Assembly (NCBI GenBank): GCA_938003725.1
Contig: CALKXX010000017.1
Coordinates: 1-43,883 of the forward strand
DNA: 43,883 nucleotides
Direction of reading: 5' to 3'
DNA from: an uncultured Sphingomonadaceae bacterium
Lineage (GTDB): Bacteria > Pseudomonadota > Alphaproteobacteria > Sphingomonadales > Sphingomonadaceae
Numbering within the stretch: the stretch's first letter is position 1; the number at the start of each line of letters is the position of its first letter. The translations under genes were made by a program, and so were the position numbers. Shown here one piece after another: positions 1-10,369 of this stretch. The notes under the pieces were generated by a model. The model ran no database searches, was not told the origin of the DNA, and worked only from the letters and a program-made list of their open reading frames with translations.

Positions 1-84
1 ACTCCGCAGCAGTAACTGCATGAGAAACCCAGCGCTTGCAACTCCGATGATACCGTAGAAAATGAATATCTCAAGGCCGTGCAT
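1..84 (-). CDS. 5' end of a putative membrane protein, truncated by the window edge
   Basis: Own minus-strand translation from ATG at 84: MHGLEIFIFYGIIGVASAGFLMQLLLRS, hydrophobic and open to the edge; starts 10 bp after the stop of the upstream gene. Confidence 0.4.
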   Translation of the reverse strand, partial: MHGLEIFIFYGIIGVASAGFLMQLLLRS

Positions 85-93
85 CTGCTACAA

Positions 94-876
94 TCACCGC
101 CCCTTCCACTTCCCTTCGCGCTTCTCGATAAATGCGGCCATGCCCTCTTTCTTGTCTTCGGTAGCCGTCAGTATCTGGAACAGGCGGCGTTCGTGCAGCA
201 AGCCCTGGTCGAGATTATTCTCGAAGGCGGCATTGACCATTTCCTTATTCACCTGAACAGCCATCGGCGGCATGGAAGCGATGGTCGCCGCTGACTTCAA
301 AACTTCATCCAGCAGGTTATCATGTGGCACGACGCGCGCCACCAGCCCGGAACGCTCGGCTTCTTCCGCATCCATCATCCGCCCGGTCAGGCACATTTCC
401 ATGGATTTTGATTTGCCCACGGCACGGGTAAGCCGTTGTGATCCGCCCATCCCGGGGGCAACACCAAGCTTGATCTCTGGTTGGCCAAATTTTGCGTTTT
501 CCGATGCGATGATAAAATCCGCCATCATCGCCAGTTCACAACCACCACCCAGTGAAAAGCCGTTTACCGCCGCAATCCAAGGTTTGCGCGTTGTTTTGAC
601 AATCTGGCTCGTCCATTTGGAGAAGAAATCTTCAAGATAGAAATCAGCCGCAGCCTTGTCATACATTTCCTTAATGTCCGCACCCGCCGCAAAAGCCTTG
701 TCTCCACTACCGGTCAGGACAGCACAGCGCTGGCCATCATCCACCTCATAGGCGGCAAAGGCGTCGATCAACTCATCCAGCACCTGGCTATTCAGCGCAT
801 TCAAGGATTTGGGCCGGCTAAGCGTGATCAGCGTCACCGCATCGCGCTGTTCCACCAATATTGTCTCATAGCTCAT
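94..876 (-). CDS. enoyl-CoA hydratase (crotonase family)
   Basis: [29 protein letters not shown]...[11 protein letters not shown]...[16 protein letters not shown]; crotonase motifs. Start set at the internal Met; ORF track extends to 942. Confidence 0.93.
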   Translation of the reverse strand: MSYETILVEQRDAVTLITLSRPKSLNALNSQVLDELIDAFAAYEVDDGQRCAVLTGSGDKAFAAGADIKEMYDKAAADFYLEDFFSKWTSQIVKTTRKPWIAAVNGFSLGGGCELAMMADFIIASENAKFGQPEIKLGVAPGMGGSQRLTRAVGKSKSMEMCLTGRMMDAEEAERSGLVARVVPHDNLLDEVLKSAATIASMPPMAVQVNKEMVNAAFENNLDQGLLHERRLFQILTATEDKKEGMAAFIEKREGKWKGR

Positions 877-889
877 TTCATTTTCCTTT

Positions 890-1936
890 TTAAGCCAATG
901 GCTCCCATTCTTCCCCATTGGGAAGCGGAGCAAAAATTTCATCTATCAATTCATCACTGGTTTCTTGCGGCGTGGCCGGATCCCATTTGGGATCATTATC
1001 CTTGTCGACAATCAATGCCCGTACGCCCTCCAGAAAGTCGTGACGGACAAGGGCATGATATCCGATCCGATATTCATTGCGCATCTCATCGGCAAAGCTG
1101 TTCATGGCCGCGCCTTCTTTCAACTGGCGCAATGCAACCTTGCAGGTTTGCGGGCTTTTCGTGCCGAGCGTATCACGTTCCTTTGCGGCCCAATCGCTGT
1201 CATCGGCCTCCAGAGTCGCCAGAATTTCTTCATATTTGTCGGACGCAAAAAACTTGTCGATTTTGTCAAGATTACCGGCAATCCGCGCTTCCCCCTGCAT
1301 ATTCGACAATTGCCCCAATATCCCTTCGATCCGGTCGGGCTTTTCGGATATTCGCGTTTTCGCCTCACCCAGCTTTTCCGATGAGAGATAGTGGGTTGCA
1401 AGACCAACTTCCTTGCACTCCGCTCCGTTTAGCCGCGCGCCTGTCAGGGCCAGAAATTGCCCCAACCGGCCCGCCAATCGGGAAAGATACCAACCACCAC
1501 CGACATCAGGAAACAATCCAATACCGGTTTCCGGCATCGCGAACCGCGTATTCTCTGTCGCAACACGATATTTGGCGGGTTGGGAAATACCAACTCCCCC
1601 GCCCATGGTGATACCATCCATGAAAGCGACCACCGGTTTCGGATATTCGAACAACAGGTGATTGAGTTGATATTCTTTGTAGAAAAACTCGCGTCCCTCT
1701 TTGCCATCGGCGAGACCGGAATTGCGCAGCATGGCGATATCACCGCCAGCGCAAAACCCCCTGCCCTCACTATGGTCGATGATAACGGCCTCAACGCTGT
1801 CATCATCGCGCCATTCGAGCAACGCCTTCGTCATGGCCAGACACATCTCTAGATTAAGTGAATGGATCACTTTCGGGCGATTGAGGCTGATATGCCCCAC
1901 GCGGCCGGATTTACGGATGATTAAATCGTCGGTCAT
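890..1936 (-). CDS. enoyl-CoA hydratase/isomerase family protein, 3-hydroxyisobutyryl-CoA hydrolase-like
   Basis: [24 protein letters not shown]...[13 protein letters not shown]...[11 protein letters not shown]...[17 protein letters not shown]-type crotonase. Confidence 0.88.
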   Translation of the reverse strand: MTDDLIIRKSGRVGHISLNRPKVIHSLNLEMCLAMTKALLEWRDDDSVEAVIIDHSEGRGFCAGGDIAMLRNSGLADGKEGREFFYKEYQLNHLLFEYPKPVVAFMDGITMGGGVGISQPAKYRVATENTRFAMPETGIGLFPDVGGGWYLSRLAGRLGQFLALTGARLNGAECKEVGLATHYLSSEKLGEAKTRISEKPDRIEGILGQLSNMQGEARIAGNLDKIDKFFASDKYEEILATLEADDSDWAAKERDTLGTKSPQTCKVALRQLKEGAAMNSFADEMRNEYRIGYHALVRHDFLEGVRALIVDKDNDPKWDPATPQETSDELIDEIFAPLPNGEEWEPLA

Positions 1937-1969
1937 TTAAGTTTTCAAATCCTTTTAATGGGGCAGCGA

Positions 1970-3112
1970 CTATTGCCGCAACATCTCTCGTGATACAATC
2001 ATGCGCATCACCTGATTGGTTCCCTCCAATATGCTGTGGACACGCAAATCGCGCCAAAACCGCTCAATCGGATAATCCTGCAAATATCCGTATCCGCCAA
2101 AGAGCTGTAGTGCGTCGTTGACGATTTTCGAACCATTGTCGGTAGCTAACCGCTTTGCCATCGCCGCAAATTTGGTTTTATCCGGTGCGCCCTCGGTCAC
2201 TTTGGCCGCCGCGAGATAGAGTAACGCCCGCGATGCTTCCAGATCGGTCGCCATGTCCGCCAGCATGAATTGGGTATTTTGAAAATCGGCAATCGCTTTG
2301 CCAAACTGTTTGCGTTCTTTCGTGTAGTCGACCGCTTCGTCCAGACAACGCTGCGCACCGCCCAACGAACAAGCACCAATATTCAATCGGCCCCCGTCAA
2401 GCCCGGCCATTGCAATACGAAAGCCCTCACCTTCATCCCCGACCCGGTTCTCCACCGGCACCCGCACACCATCAAAATTTACCTGTGCAGTGGGTTGTGA
2501 GTGCCACCCCAATTTCTTTTCATTGGCACCAAAAGATACACCGTCCATATCTTTTTCTATGACCAGGCAAGTAACGCCCTTGGCACCGTCGTCGGAGGTG
2601 CGGGTCATGGTTACATAGACTTCGTTTTCCCCGCCGCCGGAAATAAACTGCTTGGAACCCGTGACCACATAATGATCACCATCCAGCACAGCCTTTGTCT
2701 TCAGCGAAGCCGCATCCGAGCCGGCGCCGGCCTCAGTCAGGCAATAGCTCGATATTTTTGCCATCGGTACAAGGTCAGGCAGGTATTTTTCCTTCACCGC
2801 TTCCGACCCGAATGTATCGATCATCCAACTCGCCATATTATGGATCGAGATAAACGCGCTGGTGGAAGGACAGCCATAGGCCATTGCCTCCATAATGATC
2901 GCACTCTCCAGCCGCCCCAGACCAATCCCTCCGGATTCTTCCGAAACATATATCCCGCCAAAGCCTAGTTCTGCTGCTTTCTGGATGGCCTCTTTGGGAA
3001 AGACATGATCCTCATCCCACTGCGCGGCATGGGGCGTGATTTCATCGGCGGTGAATTTTTGCGCCATATCCTGAATGGCCAGCTGATCTTCGGTCAGGGA
3101 AAATTGATTCAT
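1970..3112 (-). CDS. acyl-CoA dehydrogenase (isobutyryl-CoA dehydrogenase-like)
   Basis: YCLTEAGAGSDAASLKTKA, KQFGKAIADFQNTQFMLADMATDLEASR, LQLFGGYGYLQDYPIERFWRDLRVHSILEGTNQVMRMIVSR. Confidence 0.93.
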   Translation of the reverse strand: MNQFSLTEDQLAIQDMAQKFTADEITPHAAQWDEDHVFPKEAIQKAAELGFGGIYVSEESGGIGLGRLESAIIMEAMAYGCPSTSAFISIHNMASWMIDTFGSEAVKEKYLPDLVPMAKISSYCLTEAGAGSDAASLKTKAVLDGDHYVVTGSKQFISGGGENEVYVTMTRTSDDGAKGVTCLVIEKDMDGVSFGANEKKLGWHSQPTAQVNFDGVRVPVENRVGDEGEGFRIAMAGLDGGRLNIGACSLGGAQRCLDEAVDYTKERKQFGKAIADFQNTQFMLADMATDLEASRALLYLAAAKVTEGAPDKTKFAAMAKRLATDNGSKIVNDALQLFGGYGYLQDYPIERFWRDLRVHSILEGTNQVMRMIVSREMLRQ

Positions 3113-3117
3113 CTGGT

Positions 3118-4356
3118 CTATTTAACCTCTATTTTGTGATGATCCGCTACACGTTCTGCATCACGCATAACCCGCAAGATATTTCCGCGTGCAATTTTGG
3201 CGAGGTCATCATTGCTATATCCTCGCTGCACAAGTTCCGCGAACAGCACAGGATAAGTGGACACATCCTGCATATCGTCGGGTAGAAATCTAATCCCGTC
3301 ATAATCGCCGCCGATGCCGATATTGTCGATCCCGGCAACGCCGCGAATATGGTCGATATGATCGGCAACATCCGATGCGGTGACCGAAGGCATCGGCGTC
3401 GCCTGTCTCCAGCCATTCATATGTGCATCACGGCGCGCTTTCTCTCCGGGATAGAGCGCTTTGGCGCGTTCTTGCTCTGCCTTTTCCGCAGCTTCCCAAT
3501 CCCGGCGTTCGGCCTTCAGATAGGATGGTACAAAGGTTACCATCACAACCCCGCCATTGTCGGGCAAGCGCTTTAACACGCTATCCGGTACATTGCGCGG
3601 ATGATCGGTTACGCCATTGGCCGAGCTGTGGCTAAAGATCACCGGGGCTCTCGCAACATCGAGTGTATCGTGCATCGTTTTCGGCGACACATGGCTAATG
3701 TCCACCATCATACCCAGCGCATTCATTTGATGCACGACCCGCACACCAAATTCAGACAATCCATTGCTTTTGGGCGCATCGGTGGCCGCATCAGCCCAAT
3801 CCAGCGTTTTCCAATGGGTCAACGTCATATAGCGCGCGCCTAGAGTATAGGTTTGGCGCAGCACAGCCAGAGAGTTACCGATCGAATGGCCACCTTCCAT
3901 ACCGATCAACGAAGCAATGCGTCCGGATTTGGCAGCGCGCTCAATATCATCGGCGGTCAGTGCAATTTCCAGATCACGATATTGGTTGGCTAGCCGGTGG
4001 ACCGTATCAATTTGCTGGATCACTCGTTCAACCGCCTCTGCTCTCGGCAATTCCGGATCGATCCAGACGGACCAGAACTGGCCGCCAACACCGCCTTTTC
4101 GCAACCGTGCAATGTCGGTATGCATTGGTTTTTCGGCATCACCCAAGGTTTCGAGCGTATCGCGAAAATCAAATTTTGAAAAATCGCTATCAAAGCGTCC
4201 GCGAATTTGCGCCGGCACATCATTATGACCATCAATGATGGGATGTTCTTCCAGAACCTGTTTCGCCGTTTGTTCAGCTGTTTGCGCATGAGCAGATGGC
4301 AGGCCTGCATGGAATGCGGCAACGGCCAATATCGGCAAAAGAATCTGTGTTTTCAT
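3118..4356 (-). CDS. secreted membrane dipeptidase (peptidase M19)
   Basis: Signal peptide MKTQILLPILAVAAFHAGLPSAHAQ; IIDGHNDVP, GMEGGHSIGNSLAVLRQTYTLGARYMTLTH, VDISHVSPKTMHDTLDVARAPVIFSHSSA, GIGGDYDG. Start moved to internal Met. Confidence 0.93.
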   Translation of the reverse strand: MKTQILLPILAVAAFHAGLPSAHAQTAEQTAKQVLEEHPIIDGHNDVPAQIRGRFDSDFSKFDFRDTLETLGDAEKPMHTDIARLRKGGVGGQFWSVWIDPELPRAEAVERVIQQIDTVHRLANQYRDLEIALTADDIERAAKSGRIASLIGMEGGHSIGNSLAVLRQTYTLGARYMTLTHWKTLDWADAATDAPKSNGLSEFGVRVVHQMNALGMMVDISHVSPKTMHDTLDVARAPVIFSHSSANGVTDHPRNVPDSVLKRLPDNGGVVMVTFVPSYLKAERRDWEAAEKAEQERAKALYPGEKARRDAHMNGWRQATPMPSVTASDVADHIDHIRGVAGIDNIGIGGDYDGIRFLPDDMQDVSTYPVLFAELVQRGYSNDDLAKIARGNILRVMRDAERVADHHKIEVK

Positions 4357-4366
4357 GCGGGCATAT

Positions 4367-5347
4367 CTAGTCTCGCAATACCCTCTCCGCAAATAGCTTT
4401 TTTGCTACTTTCTGATCGTTTCGCATATACCAGCGATTACCGATTTTCTTTTCCGCAGCCAGCATTTGGATCCGCGTACCGTCGGCAAATTCGACTTCTG
4501 GCTCCATAAAGGCAATCGGATCGCGATAGGCTTCGTCAGCTGTAACAATCTGCCAGCCATCCTTTTTCAGTGCGATGGCAAGATCATCGACAAACATCGC
4601 TGCTAAATCGGTATCATGCAACAGGATCATTTGTACCGGTGCACGGCCCAATGTGCGTCTGGCCAAATCATCGGAAAAATTGGCAGATTGCAGATAAGAT
4701 TCGACAAACAGATTACGCATCGCGCTCCGGTCCATAGTTTTCCCCGATTTGGAGGCTGCCAGAGCTAGCTCCTCCATATACCAGTCAGAAGCATCCACCG
4801 TAACATAGCCGTTCATCAGACCGCGCTTTTTCAAACCCTTACGGATCACATCCCGCTTCGCTGTATCGGTCTGCCCTTCGTCGAGATAAGGAAAACGGAA
4901 CCACGGGCGATAGTTCGGCTTATCTTTCAGCCATGCTTCCGCCGTGTCGATATCGGCGAGAAATTTTTGCGCTGAAGTGGCGGAAAGCTTCGAATGATCG
5001 GCGGTGTGATTGGCCAGAATATGCCCCGCATCCGCATAGGCAGCGACAATCTCCGCATCGTCATCATAGGCCGTAATCCGGCCGGGGTTGATGAAGAAAG
5101 CCGCCTGCTTGATTCCAGCTGACTCCAGCGCTTCGATAAGCAAGCCCGGGCGTTCTGCCTTGTCGAGAAAGGCACCTGATCCACGCGGGGTATCATCAAA
5201 GCTGAAGGCGATTTTCTTGTCGGTTGCAATCGCGGTCGTCTGGCCCTGCGGAATATTTGTTGACGCAGGATCTATACGAAATAATGCAAGGGCGAATAGC
5301 CCGGCTAAGCTCAACATGAGCAGCCCGCGAGATGAACCAACGATCAT
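4367..5347 (-). CDS. polysaccharide deacetylase family protein (NodB-like), secreted/anchored
   Basis: IAFSFDDTPRGSGAFLDK...GHILANHTADHSKLSA...WFRFPYLDEGQT; NodB zinc motifs; N-terminal hydrophobic segment. Confidence 0.88.
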   Translation of the reverse strand: MIVGSSRGLLMLSLAGLFALALFRIDPASTNIPQGQTTAIATDKKIAFSFDDTPRGSGAFLDKAERPGLLIEALESAGIKQAAFFINPGRITAYDDDAEIVAAYADAGHILANHTADHSKLSATSAQKFLADIDTAEAWLKDKPNYRPWFRFPYLDEGQTDTAKRDVIRKGLKKRGLMNGYVTVDASDWYMEELALAASKSGKTMDRSAMRNLFVESYLQSANFSDDLARRTLGRAPVQMILLHDTDLAAMFVDDLAIALKKDGWQIVTADEAYRDPIAFMEPEVEFADGTRIQMLAAEKKIGNRWYMRNDQKVAKKLFAERVLRD

Positions 5348-5455
5348 GGCTCGACAATCTTACGCAATGCGCCGTTTTGCTATGGCCTTAACTTTTCTGT
5401 CTTAGTTTGGGACTGAACTGATCAATTGATATTGCGGGCATCACCGATCAAACAT

Positions 5456-6874
5456 TCAAGCCAATTTCCGCATCACATCGCCGAACAAATCCTCGTCCGA
5501 TGGCAATTCCTTGTTCACCGCAAGCGGTTTGGAAACCCATGTCTCGTTGATCAGATCACGCCAGCTGATGTTATTGTTGGTACCGTTACCTCCCCAACTG
5601 CCACAGCCGAGCGAGAAGGTTTGGCGCATGCCGTTCCACAGATTCCCGCTATTGGATGCTGCCTGAGGCTGGTTTACCATCACGCGCGATGTGCGGGTGA
5701 TATTCGCGAGCTTCATGATATTCTCATCGGATTGCGAATAAATTCCGCAACTATGTCCCTGACCCTGATAAGCCTGAATATTATTGGTCAGTTCAATAGC
5801 ATGATCAATATCGCGAGCGCGATAAAGTGCCATAGATACGGTCATTTTTTCTCCGGAAAATGGATGATCCGGGCCGTAGCCGGTTTCCGGAATGATGAAA
5901 AATTCGACATCATCAGAGACTTCAAAACCGGCCATGCCTGCTATAAACTGTGGTGTTTGCGCTACGACTTTTGCGTTGATTGCACCATCAATCCAAAGAA
6001 CATCTTCAAACTTCTGTTTCTCTTCGTCGCTCATAATATGGCCACCCTTGGCAACCAGTTTCGCAAGCATATCGTCGTAGATTGCATCTACCAAAATAAC
6101 AGAATTGTCGGATGAACAGCTTGCCGCCAGATCCAGTGTTTTCGAGAGATGTATTTTCGTTGCAGCGTCATCCAAATCGGCTGTTTCATCAACCGTAATC
6201 ACGGCATTGCCCACGCCGACACCTAATGCAGGGGTACCACTGGAATAAGCGGCGGTTACCATCGCGCCGCCGCCAGTTGCCAGTACACGGTCACATTGAC
6301 GCATAAGTTCATTGGTCTTTTCTACCGAAGGTATATCGATACTCTGGACCAAGTCAGCAGGCGCACCCATTTTCACAATTGCATCACGCATCAGGTCGCA
6401 AATAAGCTTGTTGGTCAGTTTTGCACGTGGATGCGGTGCGACGATAATCGAATTGCGGCCCTTCACCGCCGAAATCGCCTTGATAACCGGCGTTGCTTCT
6501 GGATTTGTAGAAGGCGACAATGCCCCGATAACGCCCATTGGCTTGGCTATTTTTACGATATTGCGTTCTTTATCTTCTTCAAGAATGCCAACCGATTTGT
6601 CATCGATAATGTCAAACAACGTTGCGCGCGTTTTCTTGAATATCTTCAGATATTTGCCTTCATAATTGCCAAGCTGGGTTTCTTCGACCGTATGCTGCGC
6701 AATTTTCTTTGCGGTTTCTTCGTTCGCCACGGACCAAACCATTGCGGCAATCAACTCATCAACCTGTTCTTGCGTATAGTCCTCAATCTGCGCCTGTGCG
6801 GCCCGGGAACGCGCTACCATTTCGGCGATTTCATCGACAATCGGGTCATTCGGGTTGGTTGTTTTATCCAGCAT
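5456..6874 (-). CDS. acylating aldehyde dehydrogenase, sulfoacetaldehyde dehydrogenase (SauS)/AdhE-N-terminal type
   Basis: PMGVIGALSPSTNPEATPVIKAISAVKGRNSIIVAPHPRA, ATGGGAMVTAAYSSGTPALGVGVGNAVITVDETADL, catalytic-Cys region LAASCSSDNSVILVD. Confidence 0.8.
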   Translation of the reverse strand: MLDKTTNPNDPIVDEIAEMVARSRAAQAQIEDYTQEQVDELIAAMVWSVANEETAKKIAQHTVEETQLGNYEGKYLKIFKKTRATLFDIIDDKSVGILEEDKERNIVKIAKPMGVIGALSPSTNPEATPVIKAISAVKGRNSIIVAPHPRAKLTNKLICDLMRDAIVKMGAPADLVQSIDIPSVEKTNELMRQCDRVLATGGGAMVTAAYSSGTPALGVGVGNAVITVDETADLDDAATKIHLSKTLDLAASCSSDNSVILVDAIYDDMLAKLVAKGGHIMSDEEKQKFEDVLWIDGAINAKVVAQTPQFIAGMAGFEVSDDVEFFIIPETGYGPDHPFSGEKMTVSMALYRARDIDHAIELTNNIQAYQGQGHSCGIYSQSDENIMKLANITRTSRVMVNQPQAASNSGNLWNGMRQTFSLGCGSWGGNGTNNNISWRDLINETWVSKPLAVNKELPSDEDLFGDVMRKLA

Positions 6875-7121
6875 AATAGTGGCTCCTGATAATATTCACA
6901 CGGACGGTGCACGCGCAAGAATCGCTGAAAATTGCAATAAATTCTCTTGATATATATGACACCGCTGCTGCCCATGCAACGATCAAACCCCTATCAATTA
7001 CAACCGTGAGTGCACGATAATCATTTGACTGACAGATGGCGCTGTCTATTCCCACATCAAACGAAAAACAGGTGCAATCGCAATCAACCAAGTCACAGCT
7101 CAAGAAGAAGTAACACCCGAA

Positions 7122-8027
7122 TTGGGCCAAAACCGGGCAATTTCGGGTATCGTCACCCGTCTTGCCGCGATGCTATCGCTTGGTATCATGTTCGCCTTTG
7201 TAAAGCTCGCCGGTGAACAGGGTGTCCACGTGACGGAAAGTCTTTTCTATCGTCAGCTAACGGCGATGCCGCTAATCTGTTTTTTGATCTGGCGCAGCAC
7301 GGCCGGTTGGCCGGCCATCAAATCCAACAAACACAAGCTCCACATCCTAAGGTCGGTATTGGGTATATCTGCCATGGGTTTGAATTTTTGGGCCATCACC
7401 TTGTTGCCACTTGCCGACGCGACAACGATTAGTTTTACCGTCCCCATTTTCGCAACTCTGTTTGCGGCCCTCGTCCTCCGCGAGAAAGTCGGTATCCGTC
7501 GATGGTCCGCGATATTGATCGGGTTTATCGGCGTGCTTGTTGTCATCCAACCGGGCGGTACATTGATCCCCGCATTTGGTGCGACTGTAGCTCTCGTCGG
7601 TGCGCTGGTCACAGCAGCGGTTACGATGGTGATCCGCATGCTTGGCCGAACTGAAACCAGTATCGTCACAATATTCTGGTTCTCCGTCTACACGCTCCCT
7701 GCCCTCGCTCTTTGTGCTGCCTATTTCGGCGGGGGACATGATCTGAAAGCCTGGGGCTATCTTTTTGGTATCGGTGTGTTCGGAGCCTTGGGACAACTTA
7801 CCATTACGCAATCTTTGCGGCTTGCCCCCGTATCAACCATTGTTCCCATGGATTATACCGCATTGATATGGTCCACCATTTTTGGGATAGTAATATTCGG
7901 CCAATGGCCAGGGCTTTCAATCTTGATTGGAGCACCAATCATTATCGGATCGGGCCTGTTCATCGCATGGCGCGAACATAGAAAGGCTGTGCTAGCAGGG
8001 CCTAACGCGTTGAAAAACGCTTCCTGA
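7122..8027 (+). CDS. EamA/DMT superfamily transporter
   Basis: About ten hydrophobic segments with duplicated EamA-like layout (WAITLLPLADATTISFTVPIFATLFAALVLREKVG...). TTG start at 7122 is uncertain. Confidence 0.85.
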   Translation: MGQNRAISGIVTRLAAMLSLGIMFAFVKLAGEQGVHVTESLFYRQLTAMPLICFLIWRSTAGWPAIKSNKHKLHILRSVLGISAMGLNFWAITLLPLADATTISFTVPIFATLFAALVLREKVGIRRWSAILIGFIGVLVVIQPGGTLIPAFGATVALVGALVTAAVTMVIRMLGRTETSIVTIFWFSVYTLPALALCAAYFGGGHDLKAWGYLFGIGVFGALGQLTITQSLRLAPVSTIVPMDYTALIWSTIFGIVIFGQWPGLSILIGAPIIIGSGLFIAWREHRKAVLAGPNALKNAS

Positions 8028-8457
8028 TCGCTTCGCACTCCGCATAAAAGTCAGTTATGAATGTAGGCGTACGCCCGGCGGACAAAGCGGCCTTATGTTC
8101 GCCATTAGCGAATTTTTGCCGGTACACTGTATCGCTGCCTTTAGATTCCATAGCGCGGTCATTTCTTTTTGCATTAATCGCCGCAGCGCCCATGATAGAG
8201 CCCCAGAAGTTCATCCCTTTGAAGGCAGATTGATTGACCTGACCATTGTTATTCATGACATAGCTGCCCGCACCCAGACAATCCCGGCCGAGCTGCGCTG
8301 GCGTGGGCGTATCCCCGCTTTTCAATTTTATATTGCGTAATGCCGACAAGATTTTCTGCGCCTGACTTTGCGGCATGACATATCCGGTTTGCGCGTGCAT
8401 ATATCCCGGCAAGCCAGCCGCGAGAACAGAGATAATGACAGCCATATAATATTTCAT
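8002..8457 (-). CDS. small secreted protein of unknown function
   Basis: Signal peptide MKYYMAVIISVLAAGLPGYMHAQ, 151 aa, no family recognised; 3' end overlaps the convergent transporter gene by 26 bp. Confidence 0.65.
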   Translation of the reverse strand: MKYYMAVIISVLAAGLPGYMHAQTGYVMPQSQAQKILSALRNIKLKSGDTPTPAQLGRDCLGAGSYVMNNNGQVNQSAFKGMNFWGSIMGAAAINAKRNDRAMESKGSDTVYRQKFANGEHKAALSAGRTPTFITDFYAECEAIRKRFSTR

Positions 8458-8535
8458 AAGTACCCCCTACTAAGAATTCCCTTGCTCCAATTGGTTTCAA
8501 CACCTTAACTTAAAATGATAAGTGGGGAGAAAATT

Positions 8536-10281
8536 GTGCTTCGTTCGTTCCTGTTTTTTATAGCAATATGCATAAGCTCTATCGGTGCCCCGTCAACGGC
8601 AAATATTTCTCAGCCGGCGGAATCAGGGACAAATGGCAAGGTCATTGTCTATGAGGCGGCGAAGATCATCACCATGGAACCGGGCTTTCCGGAAGCAAAG
8701 TTTGTCGCCACAGCAGATGGTATTGTTCTTGGCCTGGCCAACACGATCGAGGAACTGGATGCTTGGACCGACCAGCGGGACGTGACGATAGACCGACAAT
8801 TTGCCGATCGCATCATGATGCCCGGTTTTATCGAACCGCACATCCACCCGATGCAGACCATTATGATGCTGCCGCTGCCCTTTATCAGCCCCGAGCCATG
8901 GGCATTGCCCGGGAAAAACTATCCAGCGGCGCGCGGCGAGGTCCAATATGAAAGACGGCTGAAAGAGGAATTGGCAAAAAGCAAAGACAAGCTGTTTATC
9001 ACCTGGGGTCATCATCGCCTGTTCCACGGGGAGATGAACCGGGCCGCGTTAGACCGCATTGCACCCAATCGTCCGGTTGTGATCTGGCAGCGCAGTTTTC
9101 ACGAGATTATCGCAAACACAAAGGCGCTAGAGTTGCTTGACATTGGCAGCGAGACTGCCTTCAACGCCTATTTTGACAAGCCGGAAATTACTCCGGGTCA
9201 TGCGGACTATGCAAGCGGCATCATTCATGAGACCGCCCTGTTCGGCGGGATCGAAAAGCTTCGTGCCTACCTGTTTTCTCCTGCAAAGATGCAGCAGGGC
9301 TTGGCCGAGATGCGCCAGATGATGTTGGAAAATGGCGTCACCACAAGCGCCGATCTGGCCTTTGGCGGCTTTGGCGGACCAGAGATGGAATCGACACTCT
9401 TCAAGAGCCTCTATGATCAACCCACCACACCTTCGCGCATTCTTGCAATTCCCATTGCGCCGGTGGTTGGCGATGATCCCGATGCGTGGCTCAAAGACAT
9501 GCAGAGCAAATATCAAAGCGACAAATTCTTCTTTTCCAACCGTGTAAAGCTGCTCGCCGACGGTGCCTTTTTTGCCCAATATATGCAGATGAACCCGCCG
9601 GGCTATTCAGACGGCCACGAGGGGAAATGGATCACCGAGCCAGAGCAGGTCGAGAAATATACCAAGAAATTCTGGCAAGCGGGCTGGAATATTCATACCC
9701 ATGTCAACGGCGACAAGGGGTTGGATGTGGTGCTCGGTATCTCCGAAAAACTGCCGCCGCAATATGGTCAAAAACTGATCATGGAGCATTTGGGTTACTC
9801 CACCGAAGCACAGAACCGGCGCATTGCCGATATGGGCATCATGGTTTCCGCGCAGCCCAATTATATTCGCATACTTGGCGATAAATATGCAGCCACCGGG
9901 CTAGGTCCCGACCGCGCCGCACAGATGAACCGGCTGGGTTCACTAGAGCGAAAAGGCGTGCCACTGGCCCTGCATAGCGATTTCAACATGGCCCCAATTG
10001 ATCCACTCTATCTCGCCTGGGTGGCCAGCAACCGTGTGACTCTGGACGGCAATGTGAAGGCACCAGCGGAAAAACTGTCACTGGACAAGGCCCTACGTGC
10101 GATCACGATTGAGGCGGCACAGGTCATCGGTCTGGACGCAATGGTCGGCTCCATCGCAACCGGCAAGAAAGCCGATTTCACCGTACTGGACCGCGACCCT
10201 TATGCAGTGGGCGCTGTAAAACTGCGCGATGTGAAGGTGCAAGGCGTTGTGTTTGAAGGACAATGGTTTCCGGCGGAATAG
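8536..10281 (+). CDS. amidohydrolase family protein (YtcJ-like), exported
   Basis: MPGFIEPHIHPMQT, HTHVNGDKGLDVVL, LHSDFNMAPIDPLYLAWVASNRVT, IGSIATGKKADFTVLDRDPY-type C-terminus. GTG at 8536 with GGGGAG upstream and an immediate signal peptide preferred over ATG 8515. Confidence 0.88.
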   Translation: MLRSFLFFIAICISSIGAPSTANISQPAESGTNGKVIVYEAAKIITMEPGFPEAKFVATADGIVLGLANTIEELDAWTDQRDVTIDRQFADRIMMPGFIEPHIHPMQTIMMLPLPFISPEPWALPGKNYPAARGEVQYERRLKEELAKSKDKLFITWGHHRLFHGEMNRAALDRIAPNRPVVIWQRSFHEIIANTKALELLDIGSETAFNAYFDKPEITPGHADYASGIIHETALFGGIEKLRAYLFSPAKMQQGLAEMRQMMLENGVTTSADLAFGGFGGPEMESTLFKSLYDQPTTPSRILAIPIAPVVGDDPDAWLKDMQSKYQSDKFFFSNRVKLLADGAFFAQYMQMNPPGYSDGHEGKWITEPEQVEKYTKKFWQAGWNIHTHVNGDKGLDVVLGISEKLPPQYGQKLIMEHLGYSTEAQNRRIADMGIMVSAQPNYIRILGDKYAATGLGPDRAAQMNRLGSLERKGVPLALHSDFNMAPIDPLYLAWVASNRVTLDGNVKAPAEKLSLDKALRAITIEAAQVIGLDAMVGSIATGKKADFTVLDRDPYAVGAVKLRDVKVQGVVFEGQWFPAE

Positions 10282-10314
10282 CAACGCCCGGCAAAGAACG
10301 AAAATTGATGGCAC

Positions 10315-10369
10315 CAATTGCGAGGCAACGGTTTTATCGGAAGAAGAGAAACTTCGAATTGCCTCAATT
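10315..10369. terminator. candidate bidirectional terminator between convergent genes
   Basis: AATTGcGAGGCAA...GAAG...CTTC...TTGCCTCAATT inverted repeat spanning the gap between convergent stops at 10281 and 10364; U-tracts are weak. Confidence 0.35.

Noticed and set aside
5426-6115. 229-aa plus-strand ORF opposite the aldehyde dehydrogenase gene
   Set aside because: Antisense shadow of a confident gene, no domain or convincing start site; same reasoning for 898-1611, 6296-6889, 35999-36511 and 37019-37615.
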